Assembly: GCA_018902545.1 (NCBI GenBank)
Contig: JAHIQM010000001.1
Span: forward strand, 1-64,000
DNA: 64,000 nt
Direction of reading: 5' to 3'
Source of the DNA: Pseudomonadota bacterium
Lineage (GTDB): Bacteria; Desulfobacterota; Desulfovibrionia; Desulfovibrionales; Desulfomicrobiaceae
The notes beneath the pieces were generated by a model. That model was not told where the DNA came from, searched no databases, and worked only from the letters and a program-made list of their open reading frames with translations. A program made the position numbers and the translations under genes. Within the stretch, counting starts at the first letter, position 1. Every line of letters begins with the position of its first letter. Positions 44,109 through 52,882 of the stretch are shown one piece after another.

Positions 44109-44265
44109 AACATCCTCGATTTCATTTGAATTGCGCCCAAAAGCATGCCTGCGGTTGTTGTACACACCGGCCAGCACCCTGCCCACCATCTGTTCGACTT
44201 GTTGACCTTTTTCGTTCAAAAAGCAATGATCCCGGCAACTCGGAGCAACAAGGAAACACCATCCC

Positions 44266-45372
44266 ATGATCAATACAGACCGAATGACCACGACATTTCT
44301 CGACCTTCTGCGCATCGACAGCCCCTCGGGCCGTGAAAAGCTCGTGGCCGACCACCTGTGCGCCCTGCTCTCCGGCCGCGGCTATGACATCCACGTGGAC
44401 AACGCCGGCTCATTTTTCGGAGGCGACACGGGTAACGTCATCGTCCGCGTGCCCGCCACTGGTCCCGGTGAGGCCGTGGCCTTCTGCGCGCACATGGATT
44501 GCGTTGAGCCCTGCCAGGGCGTCGAACCCGTGGTGGCCGACGGAATCGTCCGCTCCGCCGGGAGCACGGTCCTGGGCGGCGACGACAAAGCGGGCATCAG
44601 CACCATTCTGGAGGCCCTGTTCCACCTGGAGGAAGACAAGGTCCCACACCCGGAACTGTTCCTGATCTTCACGGTCTGCGAGGAATCCGGCATGATCGGG
44701 GCCAAGCACCTGGACCTGTCGCGGATCAAGGCCAAAGAGGTTGTGGTCATGGATTCTAGCGGGGATGTGGGCACCATCATTGTCCGCGCGCCGTCCAAGG
44801 CAGGCCTGTCCATCACCTTCCACGGCCGCTCGGCCCATGCGGGCATCGAACCGGAAAAGGGCGTGAGCGCCATCCAGATGGCCGCCAAGGCCGTGAGCCG
44901 CATGAAACTTCTGCGCATCGACGAGGAGACCGTGGCCAACCTCGGACGCATCGAGGGCGGCGGCCAGACCAACATCGTCCCGGACTCCGTCACCCTGACC
45001 GGCGAAGCCAGGTCGCAGAGCGACGCCAAGCTCATGGCGCAGATCGAGCACATGCGCCTGTGCTGCGTGGAGGCGTGCCGGGAACTGGGCGGAAACTTCG
45101 ATTTCAGCCACGAAATCTCCTATCCGGCCATGGATGTCCCTGCCCACAGCATGCTCCTGCACCGCGCCCTGCACGCCTGCAACGACCTGGGCCTGACCGC
45201 CGCGGTCAAGGGCACGGGCGGCGGCAGCGACGCCAACATATTTTCCGGCAAGGGCCTGTCCTGCATCAATCTGGGCATTGGCATGAGCCGCGTGCACACC
45301 ACGGATGAATTCATCCGCATCGAGGACATGGTAAAAGCAGTACAACTCACGGCGGCGCTGATGCAGAGGTAG
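44266..45372 (+). CDS. M20-family metallopeptidase, peptidase T-like
   Basis: 368 residues. Metal-binding and catalytic motifs of the M20 fold are present: FCAHMDCVEP (His, catalytic Asp), STVLGGDDKAGIS (bridging Asp), TVCEESGMIGAKHLDLSRI (catalytic Glu and Glu ligand), FHGRSAHAGIEPEKGVSAIQ (dimerisation region) and GTGGGSDANIFSGKGLSCIN. Family members are cytoplasmic dinuclear zinc amino- or tripeptidases. It lies alone between a divergent TM2 gene and a convergent gatB. The ATG is preceded by AAGGAAACACCATCCC. The exact substrate is unknown. Confidence 0.9.
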   Translation: MINTDRMTTTFLDLLRIDSPSGREKLVADHLCALLSGRGYDIHVDNAGSFFGGDTGNVIVRVPATGPGEAVAFCAHMDCVEPCQGVEPVVADGIVRSAGSTVLGGDDKAGISTILEALFHLEEDKVPHPELFLIFTVCEESGMIGAKHLDLSRIKAKEVVVMDSSGDVGTIIVRAPSKAGLSITFHGRSAHAGIEPEKGVSAIQMAAKAVSRMKLLRIDEETVANLGRIEGGGQTNIVPDSVTLTGEARSQSDAKLMAQIEHMRLCCVEACRELGGNFDFSHEISYPAMDVPAHSMLLHRALHACNDLGLTAAVKGTGGGSDANIFSGKGLSCINLGIGMSRVHTTDEFIRIEDMVKAVQLTAALMQR

Positions 45373-45397
45373 GAGCCTGGGAGGATCCGAGCCCTAC

Positions 45398-45580
45398 GGC
45401 CCGCGGCCCCCTGTCGGCATGGCCCTCGGCCCCGCCGGAACTCCTTCACCGGCCTCGTAGAGTTGAATCGCAGCCTGCAGGACGGGCAATCCGGACAGCG
45501 CGGCAGGCTGCGATTCAACAAACGATGCCTGGCTCAGTCAAACAGCCGACGAGGCCGAGGGCCATGCCGACAGCGAGCCT
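45398..45580 (-). repeat. Structured hairpin repeat, family 3, copy 4 (inverted)
   Basis: Outer arms form a perfect 21-bp inverted repeat (beginning CTGTCGGCATGGCCCTCGGC at 45411 and ending GCCATGCCGACAG at 45573). The core stem is GTTGAATCGCAGCCTGC / GCAGGCTGCGATTCAAC, where the other copies have GTTGAATCGTTGC / GCAACGATTCAAC, so both sides changed together. Confidence 0.88.
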
Positions 45581-45639
45581 TGAGGCACTGGCGGGGGGCA
45601 CCATTCTCGCGGCCGGATGCAGGAAGATGGATTCATACG

Positions 45640-45676
45640 CAAACAGGCGACCCTCGGGCCGCCTGTTTCATTTTTG
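45640..45676. terminator. Bidirectional terminator between the M20 peptidase gene and gatB
   Basis: AAACAGGCG / CGCCTGTTT with a central GC-rich loop. On the plus strand it is followed by CATTTTTG; on the minus strand by GCG and few T, so it is stronger for the peptidase transcript. Confidence 0.7.
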
Positions 45677-45695
45677 CGGAACCTTTCGATTCCGC

Positions 45696-47126
45696 CTAGC
45701 CGAGCTTCTTCGCCAATAGCTGATTGACCAGCCCCGGATTGGCCTTGCCTTTTGATTTCTTCATGACCTGGCCGACAAAGAAGCCGGTCAGCTTCTTGTC
45801 TCCGCCCTTGTAGCGTTCCACTTCGGACGGATTCTCGGCCAAAACCTCGTCGACCAGGCCCTCAATGGCCGAAGTGTCTGAAATCTGTACCAGCCCCTTA
45901 TCCTTGACGTAGGCTTCCGGGTCGCCGCCGGTCTCGAAAAGCTCCTTGAACACGTTCTTGGCGATGGTGCCGCTGATGAGCCCGTCATCGACCAGCTTGA
46001 CCAGCCGGGCCAGATCCTCCGGCCGGAGCTTGCATCCATCCAGCATCACGCCGCGATCGTTCAATTCGCGCATGACCTCGCCCATGACCCAGTTCGAGAT
46101 CTTCTTGGGCTCGCTGTAAGTCGCAAGCGCGGTCTCAAAATAGTCGGCCACCTCCTTCTCTGCCGTCAGGACGAGGGCGTCGTACCCGGGCAGCCCGAGC
46201 TCCTCCTGAAAACGGCGGCAACGGGCCTCTGGCAGCTCCGGCAGCTCCGCACGCCATTTCTCCATCCAGTCTTCCTCGATGATCAGGGGCAGGAGATCGG
46301 GGTCCGGAAAATAGCGGTAATCATGGGCCTCTTCCTTGCCACGCATGGAGCGGGTCACGCCCTTGGCCACGTCGAAGAGGCGGGTCTCCTGCACGACCTT
46401 TTCCCCGTCCTCCACCAGATCGATCTGCCGCTCCACCTCGTACTCGATGGCGCGCTGGATGTTACGGAAGGAATTCATGTTCTTCAGCTCCGCGCGGGTG
46501 CCGAACTCCTCCTGCCCGCGCGGGCGGATGGAGACGTTGGCGTCGCAGCGGAAACTGCCCTCCTCCAGGTTGCCGTCGCAGATGCCGAGGTACACCAGGA
46601 TGGCGCGCAGACTCTTCAGATAGGCCACGGCCTCCTCGGCGGAGCGCATGTCCGGTTCGCTGACGATCTCGATGAGCGGCACTCCGGCGCGGTTCAGGTC
46701 CACGTAGGAGGCGTTGTCCGTCGCGGAATGGATGTTTTTGCCCGCGTCGTTCTCCATGTGGATACGGGTGATGCCGATGCGCTTTTCACCCTTTACCGTA
46801 TGAATGACGATGTGACCGTGCTCGGCCACGGGCAGCTCGAACTGCGAAATCTGGTAACCCATGGGCAGATCGGGGTAGAAATAGTTCTTGCGCGCGAACA
46901 GGGAGCGGCGGTTGACGGTGCAGTCCACGGCCATGGCCATCTTGACCGCGTATTCCACGGCCCTGGCGTTCAAAACCGGCAGCATGCCCGGCATGCCCGT
47001 ACAGACCGGACAGGTGTTTTCGTTGGGACCAGCCCCGAACTGGGTCGAACAGGAGCAGAATATCTTGCTCCTGGTCCTCAGCTGGGCATGAACCTCAAGG
47101 CCGATGACCACTTCGTAATCACGCAT
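45696..47126 (-). CDS. gatB: Asp/Glu-tRNA(Asn/Gln) amidotransferase subunit B
   Basis: 476 residues, normal for GatB. The N-terminus [20 protein letters not shown], then [20 protein letters not shown], the kinase-core region [19 protein letters not shown], and [15 protein letters not shown] are diagnostic, and the C-terminal helical YqeY-like tail is present ([31 protein letters not shown]). With GatA and GatC it converts misacylated Glu-tRNA(Gln) or Asp-tRNA(Asn) to the amide form. gatA and gatC are not in this window. It is the last gene of a leftward set running from about 50.7 kb. Confidence 0.97.
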   Translation of the reverse strand: MRDYEVVIGLEVHAQLRTRSKIFCSCSTQFGAGPNENTCPVCTGMPGMLPVLNARAVEYAVKMAMAVDCTVNRRSLFARKNYFYPDLPMGYQISQFELPVAEHGHIVIHTVKGEKRIGITRIHMENDAGKNIHSATDNASYVDLNRAGVPLIEIVSEPDMRSAEEAVAYLKSLRAILVYLGICDGNLEEGSFRCDANVSIRPRGQEEFGTRAELKNMNSFRNIQRAIEYEVERQIDLVEDGEKVVQETRLFDVAKGVTRSMRGKEEAHDYRYFPDPDLLPLIIEEDWMEKWRAELPELPEARCRRFQEELGLPGYDALVLTAEKEVADYFETALATYSEPKKISNWVMGEVMRELNDRGVMLDGCKLRPEDLARLVKLVDDGLISGTIAKNVFKELFETGGDPEAYVKDKGLVQISDTSAIEGLVDEVLAENPSEVERYKGGDKKLTGFFVGQVMKKSKGKANPGLVNQLLAKKLG

Positions 47127-47143
47127 AAGAACTCCTTCCCCGG

Positions 47144-47797
47144 TCAGCCCGCGACGGGCCCGGCGGCGTACAATTCCGGGTTAAGGGCCGGATCGTTATA
47201 CATTTTGCACTGAAAATATACCTTGGGGCTCTTGGCGCCCAGGGCGTAATCGTCGATCAGCTCCAGGACGGACCGGGACAGGTCCCGGTGCTGGGCTTCG
47301 AGCAGGGCCAGCTTGGTCCGGCAACCTTCCAGGTGCCCCGCATCCACATCCTCACGCGCGGTCTGCTCGCGCATGTGAAAAATCTTGAGGCTCAAGATGG
47401 AAAGGCGATCCAGGGCCGCGCCCAGGGTCTCGGTGTTGAAGCGGCGCGACTCCTCGGACAGATCCTTCTGGGCGGCAAAGGTGGCGACGACGCGCACCAG
47501 CCAGGCGTCGACCTGCTCCATGAGGTCGTTGCGCTGCTGGTTGAGACCGTCGATCTCGCGCTTGCAGGCGGTGATGACGCCGTCATCGACATCCTTGCGC
47601 CGGGCCCTGTCCTCGACGTGCCAGAGCAGGAAATTCTTCAGGTGCTGGCGCAGCACAAGCTCCACCAATCCGTCATCCGGACCGGCCGCAATGTCCGCCG
47701 GAGGGGACTCTTCGTGCCAGCGGACGACGCTGTCCAGCTGCGCAGTCCAGGCCCCGCGCAAAAGGTTTTTCAGGGCCAAAGAATCAATAGTCTGCAT
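47144..47797 (-). CDS. DUF4254-family protein
   Basis: 217 residues from ATG 47795-47797 (AGGA upstream), overlapping the end of mltA by 14 bases; the longer open extension lies inside mltA and is not used. A helical protein with [60 protein letters not shown] and [13 protein letters not shown], matching what I know of DUF4254, a family of unknown function seen near glycan genes in deltaproteobacteria and Bacteroidetes. Neighbours are a lytic transglycosylase and gatB; co-transcription is likely. Confidence 0.78.
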   Translation of the reverse strand: MQTIDSLALKNLLRGAWTAQLDSVVRWHEESPPADIAAGPDDGLVELVLRQHLKNFLLWHVEDRARRKDVDDGVITACKREIDGLNQQRNDLMEQVDAWLVRVVATFAAQKDLSEESRRFNTETLGAALDRLSILSLKIFHMREQTAREDVDAGHLEGCRTKLALLEAQHRDLSRSVLELIDDYALGAKSPKVYFQCKMYNDPALNPELYAAGPVAG

Positions 47798-48941
47798 TGT
47801 CGGTCCTTTTTTTGAGCAGAAGAAAAACGCGGCTCGGGGCTTGAAGGTGTCCGGCCAGAAACTCGGCCATCTCTCCCGCCCCGCAAAAAAGATCCAGGCG
47901 GGTGCCCTTGATGGCCCCGCCCCGGTCCTGGGCCAGCCCAAGAAAGGCCGTGGGGGTGCGCGCACCATCGTTACCCGGCAGCTCCGTTTCCACGGCCAGG
48001 ATGCCGCCAAGGGGCAGAAAGGCTGAATCAGTAGCCATGCTGACCATCGGCGTCAACGTCCGGCCCATGGCTCCCAGCGGCCCGTCCTGCGCGAGGCGGA
48101 AAAAGACGTAGCTGGGGTTGGTGCTGAGCAGTTCGCGCACCTCGTGCGGATGCTCGTGCAGATAGGCCCGGATACGCTGCATGGACATCTCTTCGGCGGG
48201 GATCATCCCGCGACGGATCATGACCTTGCCCAAAGACACATACTCGTGCCCGTTCTTGCCCGCGTAGAGCACGTGGCGCATGGACCCGTCAGGCAGGCGC
48301 AAGCGGCCCGAGCCCTGGATCTGCAGGAAGAAGACATCGACCGGGTCGCGGGTCCAGGCGATGGGCGTTTCCGCCGCCAGGGCCCCACGGCCGTCGATTT
48401 CCTCCCGCGAGAAAAAGGGGACAATTTCCTGGCCGTCCAAACGGTAGGTCAGGCTCTGCCCTTTCCAACGCGGATGAAACGCGCCCAGGTCCGCCGTACG
48501 CAAACCCGCCGGGAGCCCGTACAGCGGCACGGGAAAACGCGGATCGGGCTCAAGGCTGCCGTCCATCTCAGGCTCGTAGTAGCCGGTCATGAGCGGGTCG
48601 GGCCGAACCTGCAGCCACACGAACTCACGGGCCAGAAGGCCGGGATCCGCCGCGAGCCGGGGAACAACCACCAGCAGATGCTCCAGGGAAGAAGCCAGAT
48701 CCGCCCAGGTGGCTTGCGGGCCATCCGGGCCAAAGGCAACCTGATCCGCCGGGCGGGTGCGCACGTAGGCCAGGGAGTGTTCGATGGCGCCAAGCAGGGC
48801 GTCCTCGTCCCCGGTCGCTGCCGCCGCGACCCAGGCCGAAAGTTCCCGGCCGGGGTCGTGCGGTGCCAGCTGCGGTTTGTCGGGCGTCACCGCGCAGGCG
48901 GCCAGGAGCGTCAGGCACAGGGCGGCAAACAGTTTCTTCAC
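47784..48941 (-). CDS. mltA: Membrane-bound lytic murein transglycosylase A, lipoprotein
   Basis: 385 residues with a lipoprotein signal (MKKLFAALCLTLLAACAVTP, lipobox LAAC). MltA features: FVWLQVRPDPLMTGYYEPEM, ETPIAWTRDPVDVFFLQIQG, RLRLPDGSMRHVLYAGKNGH, and the catalytic 3D segment AQDRGGAIKGTRLDLFCGAG, where the Asp is the general acid. It cleaves the MurNAc-GlcNAc bond to 1,6-anhydro products at the outer membrane. Its start overlaps the stop of the DUF89-type gene by four bases (48938-48941), so the two are coupled. Confidence 0.95.
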   Translation of the reverse strand: MKKLFAALCLTLLAACAVTPDKPQLAPHDPGRELSAWVAAAATGDEDALLGAIEHSLAYVRTRPADQVAFGPDGPQATWADLASSLEHLLVVVPRLAADPGLLAREFVWLQVRPDPLMTGYYEPEMDGSLEPDPRFPVPLYGLPAGLRTADLGAFHPRWKGQSLTYRLDGQEIVPFFSREEIDGRGALAAETPIAWTRDPVDVFFLQIQGSGRLRLPDGSMRHVLYAGKNGHEYVSLGKVMIRRGMIPAEEMSMQRIRAYLHEHPHEVRELLSTNPSYVFFRLAQDGPLGAMGRTLTPMVSMATDSAFLPLGGILAVETELPGNDGARTPTAFLGLAQDRGGAIKGTRLDLFCGAGEMAEFLAGHLQAPSRVFLLLKKRTDNADY

Positions 48942-50707
48942 AGCCCGCGGCCCTTGTCCGTGATGCGCGCATCAAAATATTTGCCCACCCCGTACTCCAT
49001 GCGCCGGAAGAAGCGCTTGGGTTCGGGACCAATGATCTGCATCTCGGGATGCTTGACCTGCATGTCGAGAGCGATGTGCATCTCCTTGGTGCAGCCCGTG
49101 GAGAAAGTTGAATCCTTGCCGTGCCATTCAGCCGGGACCGATTCGCCCATCAATTCGAAGCTGGTCTCGATGTCGGCCACGGTCTGGAAGCGCCATACGT
49201 CGATGAAACCGCTGCGCTGAACCCGCTCCCACATGTACATCAGATCGTCCCCGTCCATTCCTTCCACGAAATGCTCGGCAGGGTTGATGATCAGGAGGTT
49301 GGCGTGCCTGGAGCGCAGATGGGAGACAAAGGTGTTGACCACGCCGAGGGCGACCTTGGTCTGCCCGGGGATGCTGCCGATGATGGCGCTGTAGAACATG
49401 ACCTGCCGAGCCATGCCCCTGGCCAAGCGCATGTGCGCGATGATGGAGTCGGCCTGGGCCACGATCTGCGATTCGGTGATCTTGGTCACGCGCGGCGATT
49501 TTTCCTTGAAGCGGACCTGGTCCAGCCCGTCGCGGTCCCGGTACAGGCACATGATGTCGCGGGTGAAGAGGTGCGAATTCTTGATCAGGCGGCGATGGTG
49601 GGGGAAATCCTTGGCAATGATCAGATCTGCCTCCTTCCACGATCGGGCGAAGGTCACGCTGGAGCGCCACAGGTTGAGCCGTTCGCGGGTGCCGTCGGAC
49701 ACGACCAGCAGGGAATTTTCACGCTGGACGCGCAGCAGCTCATTCTTGCTCATGCGGCTGTTCTCAATGAACAGCGCCTCGCCCAGGGCGTCCTGCAGGG
49801 CGCTGTCGTGCTCCACGTCCCAGATCACGGGACTGTCCAGACAGTATCCCTCCTTCAACGCCAGAATGACCTTGTGTCCCAGGCGCAGAAGGACCCGAAT
49901 GAAACGCAGGTCGAAGATGATTCCGCCGCTGCTGGCCGGCAGATAAAGGATCTTGAGCTTTTTCTGTCCGCTGTCCGGCCCCATGACCCTGGTCATGATG
50001 GCCGCGAATTCGGGCCAGCGGCGGCAGATGTCTGCGGAAAACGACGCGTCGGCGCGGACCGCGTCCGGTTTCTCCCAGATCTCCGATCGCAGGGACAGAC
50101 GGCAGAGACGGGCCATTTCGAGCAGGTCCAGTTCCCAGCGCAGGTTCATGATCGACGTGCAGCCCAGGGTGGATTCGGGGCAGGCATAGAGGCACTGGTT
50201 CATCTCCGGACTGGTCATGAATTCGAGGGCGCGCTTGTTGGCCAAGCGTTTTTCCTCGCGCTGCGGATCGTGGACGCCGCTCATGGCCATGAAGATGGTC
50301 ATGAGTTGCTTCAGAAACCGCGAAGGGATGAGAAACGGGGAATGCAGCACCTGCCGGACCTTGTGCCGGGACAGGGCGAAAATCTTGCGCCGGGTATAGC
50401 GGTCTTTGATGTTGATGCGCGCCAGGTGCACCAGCAGACGCCATTTCTCCCGGTACTCCTGACGCAGGGCCGAAGACAGGCGGGTGTGCAGCAGGTTTTC
50501 GAACATCTCGTCCGAGCAGGGCACGAAAACCTGGTCGTCGTCCACATCGACCATGAAGCGCAGTTGTTCCTGCTGGGCGTTTTCCACCGGGTTGACCGTG
50601 GGCTCGATATTGTTCTCGGTCATGAAATGCAGCAGCCAGGCGTCAAGATACGGGTCCCGCCCGTAACGCAGCTCGCGCACCGATGAAATATCCGGCAATT
50701 TGGACAT
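48938..50707 (-). CDS. DUF89/ARMT1-like domain protein
   Basis: 589 residues. The C-terminal half has the DUF89 signature: ILYLPASSGGIIFDLRFIRV, LGHKVILALKEGYCLDSPVI, VWDVEHDSALQDALGEA, SLLVVSDGTRERLNLWRSS and EADLIIAKDFPHHRRL. This fold is a metal-dependent small-molecule phosphatase acting on damaged metabolites in eukaryotes. The N-terminal ~200 residues include a helical DUF89-type cap with CLYACPESTLGCTSIMNLRW. A further ~180 residues after the core make it longer than typical family members, and I do not recognise this extension. It is coupled to mltA by a 4-base overlap; the substrate is unknown. Confidence 0.78.
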   Translation of the reverse strand: MSKLPDISSVRELRYGRDPYLDAWLLHFMTENNIEPTVNPVENAQQEQLRFMVDVDDDQVFVPCSDEMFENLLHTRLSSALRQEYREKWRLLVHLARINIKDRYTRRKIFALSRHKVRQVLHSPFLIPSRFLKQLMTIFMAMSGVHDPQREEKRLANKRALEFMTSPEMNQCLYACPESTLGCTSIMNLRWELDLLEMARLCRLSLRSEIWEKPDAVRADASFSADICRRWPEFAAIMTRVMGPDSGQKKLKILYLPASSGGIIFDLRFIRVLLRLGHKVILALKEGYCLDSPVIWDVEHDSALQDALGEALFIENSRMSKNELLRVQRENSLLVVSDGTRERLNLWRSSVTFARSWKEADLIIAKDFPHHRRLIKNSHLFTRDIMCLYRDRDGLDQVRFKEKSPRVTKITESQIVAQADSIIAHMRLARGMARQVMFYSAIIGSIPGQTKVALGVVNTFVSHLRSRHANLLIINPAEHFVEGMDGDDLMYMWERVQRSGFIDVWRFQTVADIETSFELMGESVPAEWHGKDSTFSTGCTKEMHIALDMQVKHPEMQIIGPEPKRFFRRMEYGVGKYFDARITDKGRGL

Positions 50708-50881
50708 CTGCTCTCCCGTCTGTGAGGGTCAAAGGATTCGTGTTCACTGAACGCTTAAAAAGGGCCGCGCACGTACAGGCCGCCGGTAAATTGGCCCGGA
50801 AACACTTCCCGGTCAAGCTCCGGCTCATCAAAATGCCCGGGATGCATGGCCATCCCGCATATTCCTGCGTCCTTTTACGTC

Positions 50882-50918
50882 AAAAAGGCGCACGGGCATC
50901 GTACCCGTGCGCCTTAAA
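50882..50918 (-). terminator. Intrinsic terminator of the bacterioferritin gene
   Basis: AAGGCGCACGGG / CCCGTGCGCCTT with a seven-base loop; on the minus strand TTTTTG follows. It lies about 20 bases past the bfr stop. Confidence 0.92.
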
Positions 50919-50938
50919 AGGGTTCTACCCAAGCGGGA

Positions 50939-51478
50939 TCAGTTGCCGCCGCTGATCAAAAAGCCCTTGGTGGAGGGCCCGGTGGAGGCGGAGGTTCCGG
51001 CGATCTTGGACAGGTAGGTGTCGCCCAGGGTCTCGATGTGCGTGCCCACGTTCTCGAAATAGTTCATGTGGGCCTGCTCCTCCTCGATGATGGTCTCGAA
51101 GAGTTTGGCGCTGATGGCGTCGCCGTTGTCGCGACAGGTCAGCAGGAACTGGCTGTAGATGTCGATGGTGTCGTCTTCCAGGCCAGCGTCGTAGGGGTAG
51201 ATGGAGCGCACGTCCTGGGCCTTTTTCAGGTCGCCCTCATAGGAGGTCGTGGGCTCGCCGCCCAGTTCCTTGACGCGCTCGGCGAACATCTCGGAGTGGC
51301 GCATCTCGTCGATGGCAATGAGCTTCATCTTGGCGGCCAACTCGCCGTAGTCCATGCTGTCCAGGCCATAATGCTGGTTCATGTATTGGGTAATGGCGAA
51401 AAGCTCCATGGCCCGGGCCTGGTTCAGTACATCGATGACGCGGCCCCTGCGTTCTTCCTTGGAAAGTCTGTCAATCAT
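50939..51478 (-). CDS. bfr: Bacterioferritin of the Desulfovibrio type
   Basis: 179 residues. RAMELFAITQYMNQHY, LAAKMKLIAIDEMRHSEMFA, LGGEPTTSYEGDLKKA and FETIIEEEQAHMNYFENVG closely follow the Desulfovibrio desulfuricans bacterioferritin, which binds Fe-coproporphyrin III. Diiron ligands fit E25, E58, H61 and, further on, the E-E-E-Q-A-H segment. The axial heme Met is conserved (DEMRH, about M59). The 24-mer oxidises and stores iron and protects against oxygen. The start is ATG 51476-51478. A terminator follows at 50882; upstream is a repeat-rich 305-base region. Confidence 0.95.
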   Translation of the reverse strand: MIDRLSKEERRGRVIDVLNQARAMELFAITQYMNQHYGLDSMDYGELAAKMKLIAIDEMRHSEMFAERVKELGGEPTTSYEGDLKKAQDVRSIYPYDAGLEDDTIDIYSQFLLTCRDNGDAISAKLFETIIEEEQAHMNYFENVGTHIETLGDTYLSKIAGTSASTGPSTKGFLISGGN

Positions 51479-51783
51479 GGTTGTCTCCTGAAATATTTAA
51501 GATTCGTTGATTCAACAAAAGGTGCAAACCATATCTACCAAAGACTGGGGCCGCGGGGCAAGTCATTTCAAAACCAATTTCACCCTTTTCGACCCTGTGT
51601 GTCTGGGCGGTGCTCATCATGGACCGCGGGGCAAGTCATTTCAAATCCGATTTCACCTCCCCACCCCCTTGAACCCCATACCCATCAGGAGTAAGCAACC
51701 AATCTTTCCCGCGCATCACGCGTAACGCATCACGCATTACGCTTTACGTATCACGCATCACGCTCAACGCACAGGGACTGCCC
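51479..51783. other. Intergenic region with two sets of direct repeats
   Basis: Between divergent bfr and the EamA transporter gene. CCGCGGGGCAAGTCATTTCA with a following ATTTCAC occurs at 51551-51583 and 51624-51656, 73 bases apart. Bases 51711-51771 hold a degenerate tandem of ACGCATCACGC-like units. No gene is seen. Confidence 0.7.
51711..51771. repeat. Short tandem repeat of ACGCATCACGC-type units
   Basis: GCATCACGC, with variants GCATTACGC, CTTTACGTA and GCTCAACGC, is repeated about six times with a 9-11 base period just upstream of the EamA gene start. It could be a slippage-prone or protein-binding region. Confidence 0.6.
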
Positions 51784-52662
51784 ATGCTCGTTTACGCCAA
51801 ACTCGTCGGATCTGTCTTTTTCTGGGGCGCGACCTGGATCTCCGGACGCGTTCTGGCCCAGGACATGGGACCGTTCTCCGCCGCCCTGCTACGCTTCGTG
51901 ACGGCTTCGGCCTTTCTTTTCCTGTGGTCCTGGCACGCGGGGCACGGCTTTCCGCGTTTACCCAAAAAAGAGATTCTACCCGTGGCCTTTCTGGGCCTGA
52001 CCGGCATCTTCCTCTACAATGCCTTCTTCTTCACCGGCCTGCAGACCGTGCCGGCCGGGCGGGCGGCGCTGATCATCGCCTCCGTACCCGTGGTCATCGG
52101 AATCATGTCGGCCCTGTTCATGGGCGAAAAACTCACCCCCGGTAAAATACTGGGCACCCTGCTGTCCCTGACCGGGGCCAGCGTCGTCCTCTCCGGCGGA
52201 AATCCCCTGGACCTCTTTGACGGCGGCCTCTCACGCGGGGATCTCATGATCCTCGGCTGCGTCGTCGCCTGGACCGCCTATTCCCTGGCCGGGAGCCGGG
52301 TCATGCGCAGGCTCGACCCGCTTCTTACCGTGACCTGGTCCTGCCTGCTCGGCACCCTCATGCTCATCGTCCCGGCCCTGACTCACGGGCTGACGGAAGA
52401 TATCGCCCGCGCCAGCCTGGTGGACTGGGGCAACATCCTCTTCCTGGGCGTCATCGCCACGGGTGTGGCCTTCACCTGGTACTACGCCGGAATCCGGGCC
52501 ATCGGCCCGGCCAGGGCCGGGATCTTCATCAACCTGGTCCCGGTCTTCGCCATCGCCATGGGCTACGTCATTCTGGACGAACCCGTGACGTCATCGCTAC
52601 TCTACGGCGGGGCCATGGTCATCTCCGGGGTGTATTTGGCTAATCGGCCTTCTTCTTTCTGA
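51784..52662 (+). CDS. EamA/DMT-superfamily transporter
   Basis: 292 residues with ten predicted membrane helices in two EamA halves: KLVGSVFFWGATWISGRVLA, then FLGLTGIFLYNAFFFTGLQT and PAGRAALIIASVPVVIGIMS in the first half; DLMILGCVVAWTAYSLAGSR, VAFTWYYAGIRAIGPARAGI and FINLVPVFAIAMGYVILDEP in the second. The family exports or imports amino acids, nucleosides and other metabolites; the substrate cannot be deduced. AGGGACTGCCC precedes the ATG. A long perfect hairpin terminator follows at 52692. Confidence 0.92.
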   Translation: MLVYAKLVGSVFFWGATWISGRVLAQDMGPFSAALLRFVTASAFLFLWSWHAGHGFPRLPKKEILPVAFLGLTGIFLYNAFFFTGLQTVPAGRAALIIASVPVVIGIMSALFMGEKLTPGKILGTLLSLTGASVVLSGGNPLDLFDGGLSRGDLMILGCVVAWTAYSLAGSRVMRRLDPLLTVTWSCLLGTLMLIVPALTHGLTEDIARASLVDWGNILFLGVIATGVAFTWYYAGIRAIGPARAGIFINLVPVFAIAMGYVILDEPVTSSLLYGGAMVISGVYLANRPSSF

Positions 52663-52691
52663 AGCGAAAGGGCGGAGGTTCGAGATTTTTT

Positions 52692-52740
52692 ATAGGTCCT
52701 ATAGGTCGCATAGGTCATATAGGACCTATTTTTTTCCCCA
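52692..52740 (+). terminator. Terminator built from ATAGGTC repeats
   Basis: The 12-bp stem ATAGGTCCTATA / TATAGGACCTAT encloses two more ATAGGTC/CATAGGTC units and is followed by TTTTTTT. It lies about 30 bases past the EamA stop. The loop repeats are unusual for a plain terminator. Confidence 0.85.
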
Positions 52741-52882
52741 GAGCTAAATTAAACATTGCCAGAATCCTGCAAGGTGTTTTAAAAGATTCCAATTTCTGCA
52801 GGCCGTTACACCGGATACTCTGCTCTTCACAAACCTCTCTACCTGCAGCCCGCTCCACGCATATTCAACGAGGAGGGTGGCC

